A stretch of DNA of 50,334 nucleotides from Acidobacteria bacterium RIFCSPLOWO2_12_FULL_65_11 (GTDB lineage: Bacteria > Acidobacteriota > Vicinamibacteria > Vicinamibacterales > CAVVIG01). Below, piece after piece: positions 1 through 7,131 of this stretch (positions within the stretch are counted from its first letter, which is position 1; each line of letters starts with the position of its first letter). The stretch spans positions 1 to 50,334 of the forward strand of contig MELA01000120.1 of the NCBI GenBank assembly GCA_001767495.1, written 5' to 3'. The position numbers and the translations under genes are program-made. A model generated the notes under the pieces. The model did no database searches and had not been told where the DNA came from. It saw nothing but the letters and a program-made list of their open reading frames with translations.

Positions 1-510
1 CTGACAGAGGTCGGCCTTGAGGGCGGCGGCGAGCGCGATGGCCGTCAGGTCCGAGCCGCCGCGGCCGAGCGTCGTAATGTGTCCTCCCGGCGTCTGACCC
101 TGGAAGCCGGCGACGATGACGACGTTGCCCGCATCGAGGAGCCGGTGGGTTTCTTTCGGCGTGATGTTCTTGATCTTGGCCTTCGTGTGGACGCCATCGG
201 TGACGATGCCCGCCTGGGCGCCGGTGAGCGACACGGCCGGCATGCCGATCGCGTGCAGGGCCATGGCCGTGAGCGCGATCGCCATCTGCTCGCCCGTCGC
301 CAGCAGCACGTCCATTTCGCGCTCGGGCGGGTCAGAGGTGATCTTCTTGGCGAGGCTGATCAGCTCGTCGGTCACACCGCTCATGGCCGACACGACGACC
401 ACAATCTGGTGGCCCTGCTTTCGGCTTTCGCTCACTCGCCGAGCGACGTTCTTGATCCGTTCCGCGTCGCCGACCGAGGTGCCGCCGTACTTCTGAACGA
501 TGAGTGCCAT
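1..510 (-). CDS. lysC: Aspartate kinase, N-terminal part (cut by window edge)
   Basis: This is the amino-acid kinase domain of aspartokinase, which phosphorylates L-aspartate in the first step of lysine, threonine and methionine synthesis in the cytosol. The reading frame starts at an ATG at 510 and is open to base 1, giving 170 residues. It opens with [14 protein letters not shown], the KYGGTS nucleotide-binding signature, followed by [14 protein letters not shown] near residues 37-50 and [10 protein letters not shown] near residues 149-158, which are family hallmarks. The regulatory ACT domains lie outside the window. The gene stands alone here: the upstream transporter gene ends about 200 bp away, with repeats between. 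Identity is nearly certain from the motifs. Confidence 0.96.
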   Translation of the reverse strand, partial: MALIVQKYGGTSVGDAERIKNVARRVSESRKQGHQIVVVVSAMSGVTDELISLAKKITSDPPEREMDVLLATGEQMAIALTAMALHAIGMPAVSLTGAQAGIVTDGVHTKAKIKNITPKETHRLLDAGNVVIVAGFQGQTPGGHITTLGRGGSDLTAIALAAALKADLCQ

Positions 511-605
511 GTGGGCCGAATGATCCTATTACAGGTGCTCAGTGCCAGGTGCCAGGTGCTGAATGCAGGTGCCGAATGCTACAGCGCTTTTCCCAGCGCC
601 GTGGT

Positions 606-666
606 ACGTAGTGTCTGGCTTTAGCCAGACCGGCACGCGGTCCGCCTGAAGGCGGACACTACAGCG
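606..666. repeat. Dispersed palindromic repeat, two hairpins
   Basis: Two perfect inverted repeats lie side by side: TCTGGCT/AGCCAGA at 614-629 and GTCCGCC/GGCGGAC at 640-657, followed by ACTACAG. They belong to the GTCCGNCTGAAGNCGGACACTAC family seen at four more places in this window. This copy is intergenic, between the yfcC-like gene and lysC. The neighbouring bases 534-580 hold imprecise tandem copies of CAGGTGC, another low-complexity stretch. Confidence 0.8.
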
Positions 667-683
667 TTGTGAAAAACGCTGTA
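660..683 (-). terminator. Possible terminator hairpin after the YfcC-like gene
   Basis: TACAGCGTT and AACGCTGTA form a perfect 9-bp stem with a 6-nt loop (GTGAAA), 23 bp beyond the stop codon of the minus-strand transporter gene. No T-tract follows it, so it may be a repeat-derived hairpin rather than a working terminator. Confidence 0.3.
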
Positions 684-706
684 GGTGCGGGGTGCCGGGT
701 GCGCGG

Positions 707-2095
707 TCAGACCAAGAGAAGGCTGACCACGCCCACGACCGCGAGGAGGAGCACGCCGCCGATCGCGAAGCGAATCCAGCGCGTGAACGGCACGCCTGCT
801 GCGAGCAGGATCGCCATCAGCGCGCCATTGGTGGGCGTGGCCAGTTCCGTCAGGCCCGCGCCCGTCTGGTAGGCCAGCACCGGCACCTGACGCGACAGCC
901 CGAGCACGTCGGCCAGCGGCACGAAGAGCGGCATCGTCAGCACGGCGTGCCCGCTCACGCTCGGCACGACGACGTGAATGAGCGCGTGAAACGGGACCAT
1001 CAGCACGGAGGCGGCCATGGGCGGCACGCCGGCGAGCGGCGTCACCAGGCCGTTGAGGATGGTGTCCACGATCCGGCCGTCCTCGAGCACCACCGTGATG
1101 CTGCGCGCGATGCCGACCATGAGCGCCGCCGAGAGGAGGCTCTGCATCCCCTCGAGATAAGCCGTCACCGTTCCCGTCAGGCCGAGCCCACCGATCAGAC
1201 CCGCGGCGAGGCCGCCAATCACAAATGCGGCCGACAGCTCATTGAATCCCCAGCCAAGTCGAAGCGCGCCGTAGACGTACGCCGCCATCGGCGCGAGCAC
1301 GAGGGCGAGGATCAGAACGTGGCGGCCACTTGTCGTGTCCGCCTTCAGGCGGACATCGAGGTTCGACTGAAGCCGTACGTCGATGTCCGGCTGAAGCCGG
1401 ACACTACGTACGTCTCGTACGTCTCGTACGTCTCGCGACGCCTCACGCGTGCGCGCCGCATACCTCATCGTCCAGCCAATCCACAGACCCAGACCGACGA
1501 TGAACATGCCCAGCCGAAGACCGCCGGCGGAGAGCGGCGGCAACTGCGCCAGCTTGAGGGCGATCCCGGCTTGAAATGGATTGGTCGGACCGAAGGCGCT
1601 TCCGACCATCGCCGCTCCCGCGCTCATCGCCACCACCACGACGGCGTCAACGCCCAGGCCGCGCCCGAGCACGAGGAGGGCCGGCACGAGTGGAATGATT
1701 TCCTCCTGCATGTTCTCGAGCGCGCCCATCGTCCCGAAAAAGAGCGACATGATCGGCACGATCCACAGGCCTCGCCCGGCAAACGCAGAAACGAGCGCCG
1801 CGACCACCGCGGGCAGCGTGCCGAGGCGATCGACGACGACCCACGCGCCCCCGACGAGGATCACGACGGCGATCACGTCGGCCGCCGCGACGAACCCTCG
1901 CGGAATAGCCACGATGGCCGCAAACGGTCCGACCGGCGCGGCATCGGTTCGATGGTAGGTGCCCGCCACGACGATGCGCCGCCCGGTTGCCGGGTCGTCA
2001 CGCCTGTCGTACTGGCCGGCCGGCAGGATCCAGGTCATCGCGGCGGAGACGAGGACCGCCCCGCCAAGCAGCACAATCGGATGCGGAACACGCAC
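707..2095 (-). CDS. DcuC/YfcC-type membrane transporter
   Basis: A 462-residue multi-spanning inner-membrane protein. It opens with a hydrophobic helix and the WILPAGQYDRR segment that is typical of the YfcC/ArcD-like branch of the DcuC family (C4-dicarboxylate or basic amino-acid carriers), and has GTMGALENMQEEIIPLVP and GSAFGPTNPFQAGIA as conserved re-entrant type loops. The substrate cannot be told from sequence. The start is a GTG at 2095; a TATAAT lies only 6 bp upstream (2102-2107), so the message could be nearly leaderless. Residues about 221-253 are hydrophilic and encoded by the dispersed palindrome plus a 9-bp tandem repeat; they sit in the loop between two membrane segments, so the protein is probably still functional. 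Confidence 0.85.
   Translation of the reverse strand: MRVPHPIVLLGGAVLVSAAMTWILPAGQYDRRDDPATGRRIVVAGTYHRTDAAPVGPFAAIVAIPRGFVAAADVIAVVILVGGAWVVVDRLGTLPAVVAALVSAFAGRGLWIVPIMSLFFGTMGALENMQEEIIPLVPALLVLGRGLGVDAVVVVAMSAGAAMVGSAFGPTNPFQAGIALKLAQLPPLSAGGLRLGMFIVGLGLWIGWTMRYAARTREASRDVRDVRDVRSVRLQPDIDVRLQSNLDVRLKADTTSGRHVLILALVLAPMAAYVYGALRLGWGFNELSAAFVIGGLAAGLIGGLGLTGTVTAYLEGMQSLLSAALMVGIARSITVVLEDGRIVDTILNGLVTPLAGVPPMAASVLMVPFHALIHVVVPSVSGHAVLTMPLFVPLADVLGLSRQVPVLAYQTGAGLTELATPTNGALMAILLAAGVPFTRWIRFAIGGVLLLAVVGVVSLLLV
1337..1434. repeat. Palindromic repeat and 9-bp tandem repeat inside the transporter gene
   Basis: Three palindromic units (GTCCGCC/GGCGGAC at 1337-1354, a degenerate unit, and GTCCGGCTGAAGCCGGAC ending near 1400) are followed by three perfect copies of GTACGTCTC at 1408-1434. 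The block keeps the reading frame of the minus-strand gene and is translated as RDVRDVRDVR, SVRLQPD, VRLQSN and VRLKADTT. It looks like an in-frame insertion into a surface loop of a membrane protein. Confidence 0.8.
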
Positions 2096-2202
2096 GCACT
2101 GATTATATGGGTGCAGCGCCTGCGGCCCGAGCGAGCGCGAAGGCGCGAGTGAGAGCGAGCGGGGGTGGGGCCCCGCGAGCAGTGATTAAAGGTGCGAGGG
2201 CT

Positions 2203-2616
2203 TCAGTGCGCCGACAAGGCTGGCGGCGTCACGACCAAGGTTTGCACGATCGCGAGCAGATCTTCGAGCCAGAGGGGCTTGAATCGCAGTTCGGCCCCCA
2301 GCGAGCGAAGCTGGTCCGACACCGCGTCGTCGATGAAATAGTCACCAGTGACAATGGCCACCGGCGGCTTTCGCTCCGTATCCCGGGCCCGCAGGCGCCG
2401 GAGGAACTCGACGCCATCGACGAGCGGCATGCGCAGGTCGAGGATGATGGCGTCGGGAGGGCTCAGGCTCGCCTCCTTCAGGCCGGCTTCGGCGTTGTTG
2501 GCCGTCCGCACCTGATAGCCTTCGAGCTTGAGCAGTCGGGCAAACGTCTCGGTCACTCCCAAGTCGTCATCGACAATGAGGACCGTTCGCGACGCAATCG
2601 CAGGCATCAGATCCAT
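2203..2616 (-). CDS. Single-domain response regulator
   Basis: A 137-residue stand-alone receiver domain. The acidic pocket is D16-D18, the phosphoacceptor is D60 in AIILDLRMP, T90 is the switch threonine in VAIVTGD and K113 in FKPL is the conserved lysine. There is no output domain, so it would act through protein partners. The start at 2616 lies 4 bp after the stop of the upstream small gene, so the two are probably co-transcribed; a start at the ATG at 2607 is an alternative. No kinase gene is adjacent; the nearest is the hybrid kinase at 7-10 kb. Confidence 0.9.
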   Translation of the reverse strand: MDLMPAIASRTVLIVDDDLGVTETFARLLKLEGYQVRTANNAEAGLKEASLSPPDAIILDLRMPLVDGVEFLRRLRARDTERKPPVAIVTGDYFIDDAVSDQLRSLGAELRFKPLWLEDLLAIVQTLVVTPPALSAH

Positions 2617-2620
2617 GCCG

Positions 2621-2881
2621 TTAGTTGTGATTCGCAGCCGCCGTCACACTCGAGGCGCGACCGATCCGCAGTCCGAGCGAAGACGAGGCGACCGGATGGG
2701 GCTGAGTGAGAACCGCCTCGATGTCGGCCTCTCGGAGCAAGGCAGCTGTGGGGTCATCAAAGTACTCGACAACCGTTCCAGCGGGGCCGAGGTTGATGGA
2801 GAGTCTGTACGGGCCGCTGGGAGCCACGGCTGCGATCTCCCATCGAACACGTTCTGGACCAAGCATGAAGAAGTTGGACAT
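2621..2881 (-). CDS. Small conserved-looking protein of unknown function
   Basis: I do not recognise this 86-residue protein. It has a balanced composition (MSNFFMLGPERVRWEIA, then YRLSINLGPAGTVVEYF and a DDPTAALLREADIEAVL helix) that looks like a small folded beta/alpha domain rather than a shadow frame, and codon use is GC-rich at third positions. The ATG at 2881 is preferred; the frame remains open to a GTG at 2905. It ends 4 bp before the response regulator start, which suggests a two-gene operon and perhaps a shared regulatory role. No signal peptide or membrane segment is seen. Confidence 0.55.
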   Translation of the reverse strand: MSNFFMLGPERVRWEIAAVAPSGPYRLSINLGPAGTVVEYFDDPTAALLREADIEAVLTQPHPVASSSLGLRIGRASSVTAAANHN

Positions 2882-3199
2882 GGCGCTAGTGGCCCCGCAA
2901 GCCACGGGCCATCGAGAGTAATTTCAACGAAGGCGCTTAGAACCAGTGACTTATGGGTGAATCTGCTTCTTCACGTCGAACGAGTCTTTTATCGTTGTGT
3001 TCATGAGAGAAGTACGAACTGCACATAACGGCACCGTTCATTGGTCGTAATCTCAAACAAACAAATGGTTTACTGGTAAGTGTCTAGTTATGTAACAAAT
3101 AGTCGCAAATGGAACCTCGCTGGCCCCGTGAAGCGTCTCGCCGAGTTCGGTCCCGATCGTTCACAGATGAACCCAGGTAAGTTTGCTAGAGTTGGCGCT
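2882..3199. other. Intergenic region between divergent genes
   Basis: About 320 bp between the minus-strand small gene and the plus-strand M16 peptidase. The part from 2985 to 3110 is clearly richer in A+T than its surroundings and probably carries divergent promoters, but I could not single out a convincing -35/-10 pair. I see no gene or RNA in it. Confidence 0.5.
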
Positions 3200-6046
3200 A
3201 TGAAACACAAACGCTCTCGCCTTGCCGCTCTGGTCGCCCTCGTCCTTGCCGCCGGCACCGCCATGCTCGCCCAGCAGCCGCGGGCGCAGCAGGCGCCAGC
3301 GCAGCAAACGCTCAACCTGCAGGACACCATCCCGTTTGATGCCGCCGTGCGCACGGCGACGCTTCCCAACGGCATCAAGGTCTACGTCCGGGGGAACGAG
3401 CGGCCGGCCAAGCGCGTCTCGATGCGCCTGGCCGTCAAAGCGGGATCGATCAACGAGGCCGACGATCAGCAGGGGCTCGCGCACCTGGTCGAGCACATGG
3501 CGTTCAACGGCAGCGCGCACTTCAGGCCCGGCGAGCTCGTCTCGTACTTCGAGCGGGTCGGCTCGCGGTTGGGTCCGCACGTCAACGCCTACACGAGCTT
3601 CGACGAAACGGTCTACATGCTCGAGCTGCCGAGCGACCGGCCCGACGTCGTGTCGCAGGGTCTGACGGCGCTCGCCGATTTCGGCGGCGGGTTGACGCTC
3701 GATCCAGCCGAGATCGAGAAGGAACGCGGCGTCGTCATCGAGGAGTGGCGCGGCGGGCTCGGCGCCAACTCACGCATTCGCGACAAACAGTTGCCCGTCC
3801 TTTTCTTCAACTCGCACTACGCGGAGCGGCTTCCCATCGGCAAGCCCGAGATCCTCCGCAGCGCGCCGCCAGCGCGGCTGCGCGCGTTTTACGACACCTG
3901 GTATCGCCCCGACAATCTAGCGGTCGTCGTCGTCGGCGACATCGACGCCCAGCAGATCGAACAGTCCGTCCGATCGAGCTTCGGGCCGCTCGCCGCCCGC
4001 GCGCCGGCCGCTCCCGAGCCCAACAAGACGGTTCCGCTACAGCGACAGATGCTGACCAGCGCAGCCGCCGATCCTGAGCTCACGCGATCGACAGTGGAGA
4101 TCGTCTGGAAGCGGGCACACGAGGGCGGGCCGCGCGTCGTCGATTACCGGCAGGACCTGCTGGATCGGTTCGTCGCTCGAATGATCGACGAGCGGTTCGC
4201 GGAGCTTGCGCAGAGGCCCGATGCGAAATTCCTCGGGGCCGGCGCGGGGAGCGACGCGCTCAGCCGAACCGTCGACACCTTCAGCTTGGGTGCGGCCGTG
4301 CCGGATGGAAGGATTCAGGAGGGGCTGTCCGCGCTCGCCATCGAGGCCAAGCGGCTCCGCCAGTTCGGATTTGCCGCCTCGGAGCTGGATCGGGCAAAGC
4401 GCTCGATGACCGCGTTCTACGACCGTGCGCTGGCCGAGCGCGACAGGACCGAAAGCGGGTCGTTCGCGCGGGAGTACGTCAGCCACTTCCTGGAGGGTGA
4501 GCCCTCGCCAGGTATCCAGTACGAGCACCAGCTCGTCCAGCAGGTGCTGCCCGGCATCACGGCGGCCGAGGCGTCAGCGCGCATCCGGGCGCTGCTCGCC
4601 GACGAGGGCCGCGTCGTGCTGGCCGTGTCGCCCCAGAAGGCAGGTGTGAGCGCGCCGTCTGAGGCGAGCCTGCAAGCGACGCTTGCGGCTGCCGAGGCGG
4701 TCGCGGTCACGGCGTGGGCCGACACGACGACGACACGAGCGCTGATGGAAGCGCCGCCGCCAGTGGCCGCGGTCAGCTCGCGCCGCGAGCTGCAGAACAT
4801 CGGCGTCACCGTCGTGCGATTCGCCAACGGCGTCGAGGCCTGGCTCAAGCCGACCGACTTCAAGAACGACCAGATCGTGTTTGCGATGGAAGCGCAGGGC
4901 GGCGCCTCGCTCGCTCCACCGGCCGACTATTTCGAGGCGACGCTCGCAACGGCCTACGTCAACCTCGCAGGCGTTGGCGGCATCAAGCCGCTCGACCTGC
5001 AGAAGCTGCTAGCCGGAAAGCTCGCCGGGGCTTCGCCGTTCATCGGGCTCTCGACGCATGGGTTCAACGGCAACGCGGCGCCCGCCGATCTCGAGACCGC
5101 GCTGCAGCTCCTCTACCAGGAGTTCAACTCGCCCAACGACGACGCGGAATCGTTCGCGCTGCTGCAGCGGCAGTTGGCGGCGGCAGTCGCCAACCGCGGC
5201 CAGTCGCCGCAGCAGGTCTTCGGCGAGCGTCTGAACCAGGTGAACACCTCCAATCACTACACCGCGCAGCCGCTGACGCCCGAGCGCGTGGCCGCGCTCG
5301 ATCGCGTAAAGATGGCGGCGTTTTATCGGCAGCGTTTCTCGAACGCCACCGACTTCACCTTCTTTATGGTCGGCGCGTTCAAGGTGGAGGAAGCGATTCC
5401 GCTCCTCGCGCGATATGTCGGATCGCTGCCTTCGACCGGCCGGGCCACTTCGCGCTTCACCGACGTGGCGCTTCGCTTCCCGTCCACGACCCAGCGCGAG
5501 CAGGTCGTCAAGGGGCGTGAGCCCAGGGGGCAGACCGCCATCAGCTTCTTCGCCGACCCCTCGGCGGCGCCGCTCGACCAGGAGTACGTCATCGCGGCGA
5601 ACACCGTGCTGAACACCGCGCTCAGAGACATCCTGCGCGAAGAGCTCGGCCAGACGTACACGGTTGGTGTGGGGTTGAACCAGCAGCTGCCGCAGCGGGG
5701 CGCCGGCCGCATTCAGATCGCTTTCGGCGCGGCGCCGGCGAACCTTGCATCGATGACAGACCGCGTGCTGCGAGAGGTCAAGCGCCTGCAGGACGAAGGG
5801 CCGTCGCTCGACCTCACGAACCGCGCGAAGGAATCGGCGCGCCGCACCTACGAGGAGTCGCTGAAGGACAACGCCTACTGGCTGGGTCGGCTCCGCAACG
5901 TGCACCTGCACGGTACCGATCCGGGAGTGATTGTGACGCGCACCGAACGCATCGACTCGGTGACGCCGCAGATTCTTCAGGACACGTTTCGGCGCTACTT
6001 TCCGGCCGATCGCTATACGGTGGTCACGCTCACTCCCGAACAGTGA
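3200..6046 (+). CDS. Secreted M16 (insulinase/pitrilysin) zinc peptidase
   Basis: A 948-residue metallopeptidase with two M16 half-molecules. The start at the ATG at 3200 gives a clean signal peptide (MKHKRSRLAALVALVLAAG, cleavage near TAMLA-QQ); the frame is open further upstream but that stretch has no signal character. The inverted zinc motif HLVEH is at residues 95-99 and the third ligand is probably E175 in KERGVVIEEW. The second half (from about residue 500, ELQNIGVTVVRFANGVEAWL) lacks the motif, as usual, and keeps the C-terminal R/Y region GQTYTVGVGLNQQ. It should degrade peptides in the periplasm. Length matches the PqqL-like family. It is apparently monocistronic. Confidence 0.95.
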   Translation: MKHKRSRLAALVALVLAAGTAMLAQQPRAQQAPAQQTLNLQDTIPFDAAVRTATLPNGIKVYVRGNERPAKRVSMRLAVKAGSINEADDQQGLAHLVEHMAFNGSAHFRPGELVSYFERVGSRLGPHVNAYTSFDETVYMLELPSDRPDVVSQGLTALADFGGGLTLDPAEIEKERGVVIEEWRGGLGANSRIRDKQLPVLFFNSHYAERLPIGKPEILRSAPPARLRAFYDTWYRPDNLAVVVVGDIDAQQIEQSVRSSFGPLAARAPAAPEPNKTVPLQRQMLTSAAADPELTRSTVEIVWKRAHEGGPRVVDYRQDLLDRFVARMIDERFAELAQRPDAKFLGAGAGSDALSRTVDTFSLGAAVPDGRIQEGLSALAIEAKRLRQFGFAASELDRAKRSMTAFYDRALAERDRTESGSFAREYVSHFLEGEPSPGIQYEHQLVQQVLPGITAAEASARIRALLADEGRVVLAVSPQKAGVSAPSEASLQATLAAAEAVAVTAWADTTTTRALMEAPPPVAAVSSRRELQNIGVTVVRFANGVEAWLKPTDFKNDQIVFAMEAQGGASLAPPADYFEATLATAYVNLAGVGGIKPLDLQKLLAGKLAGASPFIGLSTHGFNGNAAPADLETALQLLYQEFNSPNDDAESFALLQRQLAAAVANRGQSPQQVFGERLNQVNTSNHYTAQPLTPERVAALDRVKMAAFYRQRFSNATDFTFFMVGAFKVEEAIPLLARYVGSLPSTGRATSRFTDVALRFPSTTQREQVVKGREPRGQTAISFFADPSAAPLDQEYVIAANTVLNTALRDILREELGQTYTVGVGLNQQLPQRGAGRIQIAFGAAPANLASMTDRVLREVKRLQDEGPSLDLTNRAKESARRTYEESLKDNAYWLGRLRNVHLHGTDPGVIVTRTERIDSVTPQILQDTFRRYFPADRYTVVTLTPEQ

Positions 6047-6083
6047 CGTGAGATTGCAGGATGGCAGAATGGCAGGATTCGTG

Positions 6084-6686
6084 TCAGGTCAGCCCGTCGA
6101 GCTGTGCCTTCAGCCCTTCATAGCAGCTCGGGCAGATCCCGTGGCTGAACTGCACGGCCGAGTGTTCGGCAAGGTAGCCTTCGACCTGCTGCCAGTACTG
6201 ATCGTCGCCGCGAATGCGCTTGCAGTAGCTGCAGATGGGCAGGAGCCCTTGGAGCTGTTTGACGCTTGTGAGCGCCGTCTGCAGCTCGGCGACGCGATCG
6301 GCCAGCTTCTCCTGCAGCGACAGTACTCTGATGCCAACCGCGATCCTGGCGCGCAGCTCCTCTGCATCGAACGGCTTGATCACGTAATCGTCTGCGCCCG
6401 CGTCGAGGCCCGCGACGACATCACTACGGCCTTCGCGCGCCGTGACGAGCAGCAGGTACATATTCGCGAGCGGCAGCTCCGCGCGCACGCGTCGGCAGAT
6501 TTCCGGGCCGGCCATGCCCGGCATCATCCAGTCGAGAATCGCCAGGGTGGCGGCCTGTGCGGCCCGGAGCCGTTCGAACGCGTCGGCGCCGTCGCCGACG
6601 ACGGTCGTGTCGTGACCCCAGCGCTCAAGCGTACGCGCCAGAATCTCCGCCGTCACGCGGTCATCGTCCGCTATCAGCACTTGCAT
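6084..6686 (-). CDS. Response regulator with a C-terminal CxxC/CxxC domain
   Basis: A 200-residue protein. Residues 1-120 are a receiver domain with acidic residues D7-D9, phosphoacceptor D52 (LAILDWMMPGM), and K104 (YVIKPF). A coiled-coil linker (about residues 115-145, LQEKLADRVAELQTAL) leads to a short cysteine domain: LLPICSYCKRIR and, some 34 residues on, HGICPSCY, which together could hold one zinc. This tail is common in response regulators of phyla such as Acidobacteriota and Deltaproteobacteria and its target is unknown. No DNA-binding or enzymatic output domain is present. It is convergent with the M16 peptidase gene. Confidence 0.88.
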   Translation of the reverse strand: MQVLIADDDRVTAEILARTLERWGHDTTVVGDGADAFERLRAAQAATLAILDWMMPGMAGPEICRRVRAELPLANMYLLLVTAREGRSDVVAGLDAGADDYVIKPFDAEELRARIAVGIRVLSLQEKLADRVAELQTALTSVKQLQGLLPICSYCKRIRGDDQYWQQVEGYLAEHSAVQFSHGICPSCYEGLKAQLDGLT

Positions 6687-6790
6687 GGGGCGGCCTCGCC
6701 GCTCATCTTAGCAAAGCTCCCTGGCCGCGCGAGACGTTCTCGCGCTAAACTTGGGGTCGTCTTTGACGCCAATCCGCTCCGAGTAGGTAT

Positions 6791-6866
6791 GGTGGGCGTA
6801 GTTCAGGGGTAGAACGCCGGTCTGTGGCACCGGAGGTCGCGGGTTCGAAACCCGTCGCCCACCCCA
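6791..6866 (+). tRNA. tRNA-His (anticodon GTG)
   Basis: A complete cloverleaf: acceptor GTGGGCG/CGCCCAC with the extra G-1 typical of tRNA-His opposite C73, D-arm GTTC/GAAC, anticodon stem CCGGT/ACCGG with loop CTGTGGC (GTG at 6824-6826), and T-arm GCGGG-TTCGAAA-CCCGT. The 3' CCA is encoded (6864-6866). Confidence 0.97.
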
Positions 6867-6884
6867 TTTCTCAGAAGAAACATC

Positions 6885-6920
6885 GGACCGCTGCGGGTTC
6901 GATTCCCGTCACGCACCCCA
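6885..6920 (+). pseudogene. 3' remnant of a tRNA gene
   Basis: Shortly after tRNA-His lies a T-arm (GCGGG-TTCGATT-CCCGT) followed by CACGCAC and CCCCA, i.e. the 3' third of a tRNA with an encoded CCA. No matching 5' acceptor strand (GTGCGTG) or anticodon arm precedes it, so it cannot fold as a tRNA. Such 3' remnants are what an integrating element leaves at an attachment site, or a relic of a deleted tRNA gene. Confidence 0.6.
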
Positions 6921-7131
6921 TCCAGATGCTTGCATTGCTGATTGTCGATGGCTGATTGTTGAATGGCGTGTAGCCAGGTCGGCGAACCCACGGCGTCGAG
7001 TGTGCGCTGTGAGCGATCGCCGCACAGTGAGCGCCCACCGGCAGACCTTGTTTGCCGGCCAAAGCACGCAATTTTGCTGGGAGATTCCGGACGGCCTCTG
7101 GAACGGAAGGTGCACCGGTACAGTTCCAGAC

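Noticed and set aside
534-580. CAGGTGC tandem copies as a regulatory array
   Set aside because: Irregular and of the low-complexity kind common around the palindromes; no sign of function.
692-2152. Long plus-strand frame opposite the transporter gene
   Set aside because: His/Arg/Asp-rich shadow of the minus-strand YfcC-like gene; no domain.
6803-6991. Minus-strand frame with [14 protein letters not shown]
   Set aside because: Antisense of tRNA-His, not a gene.
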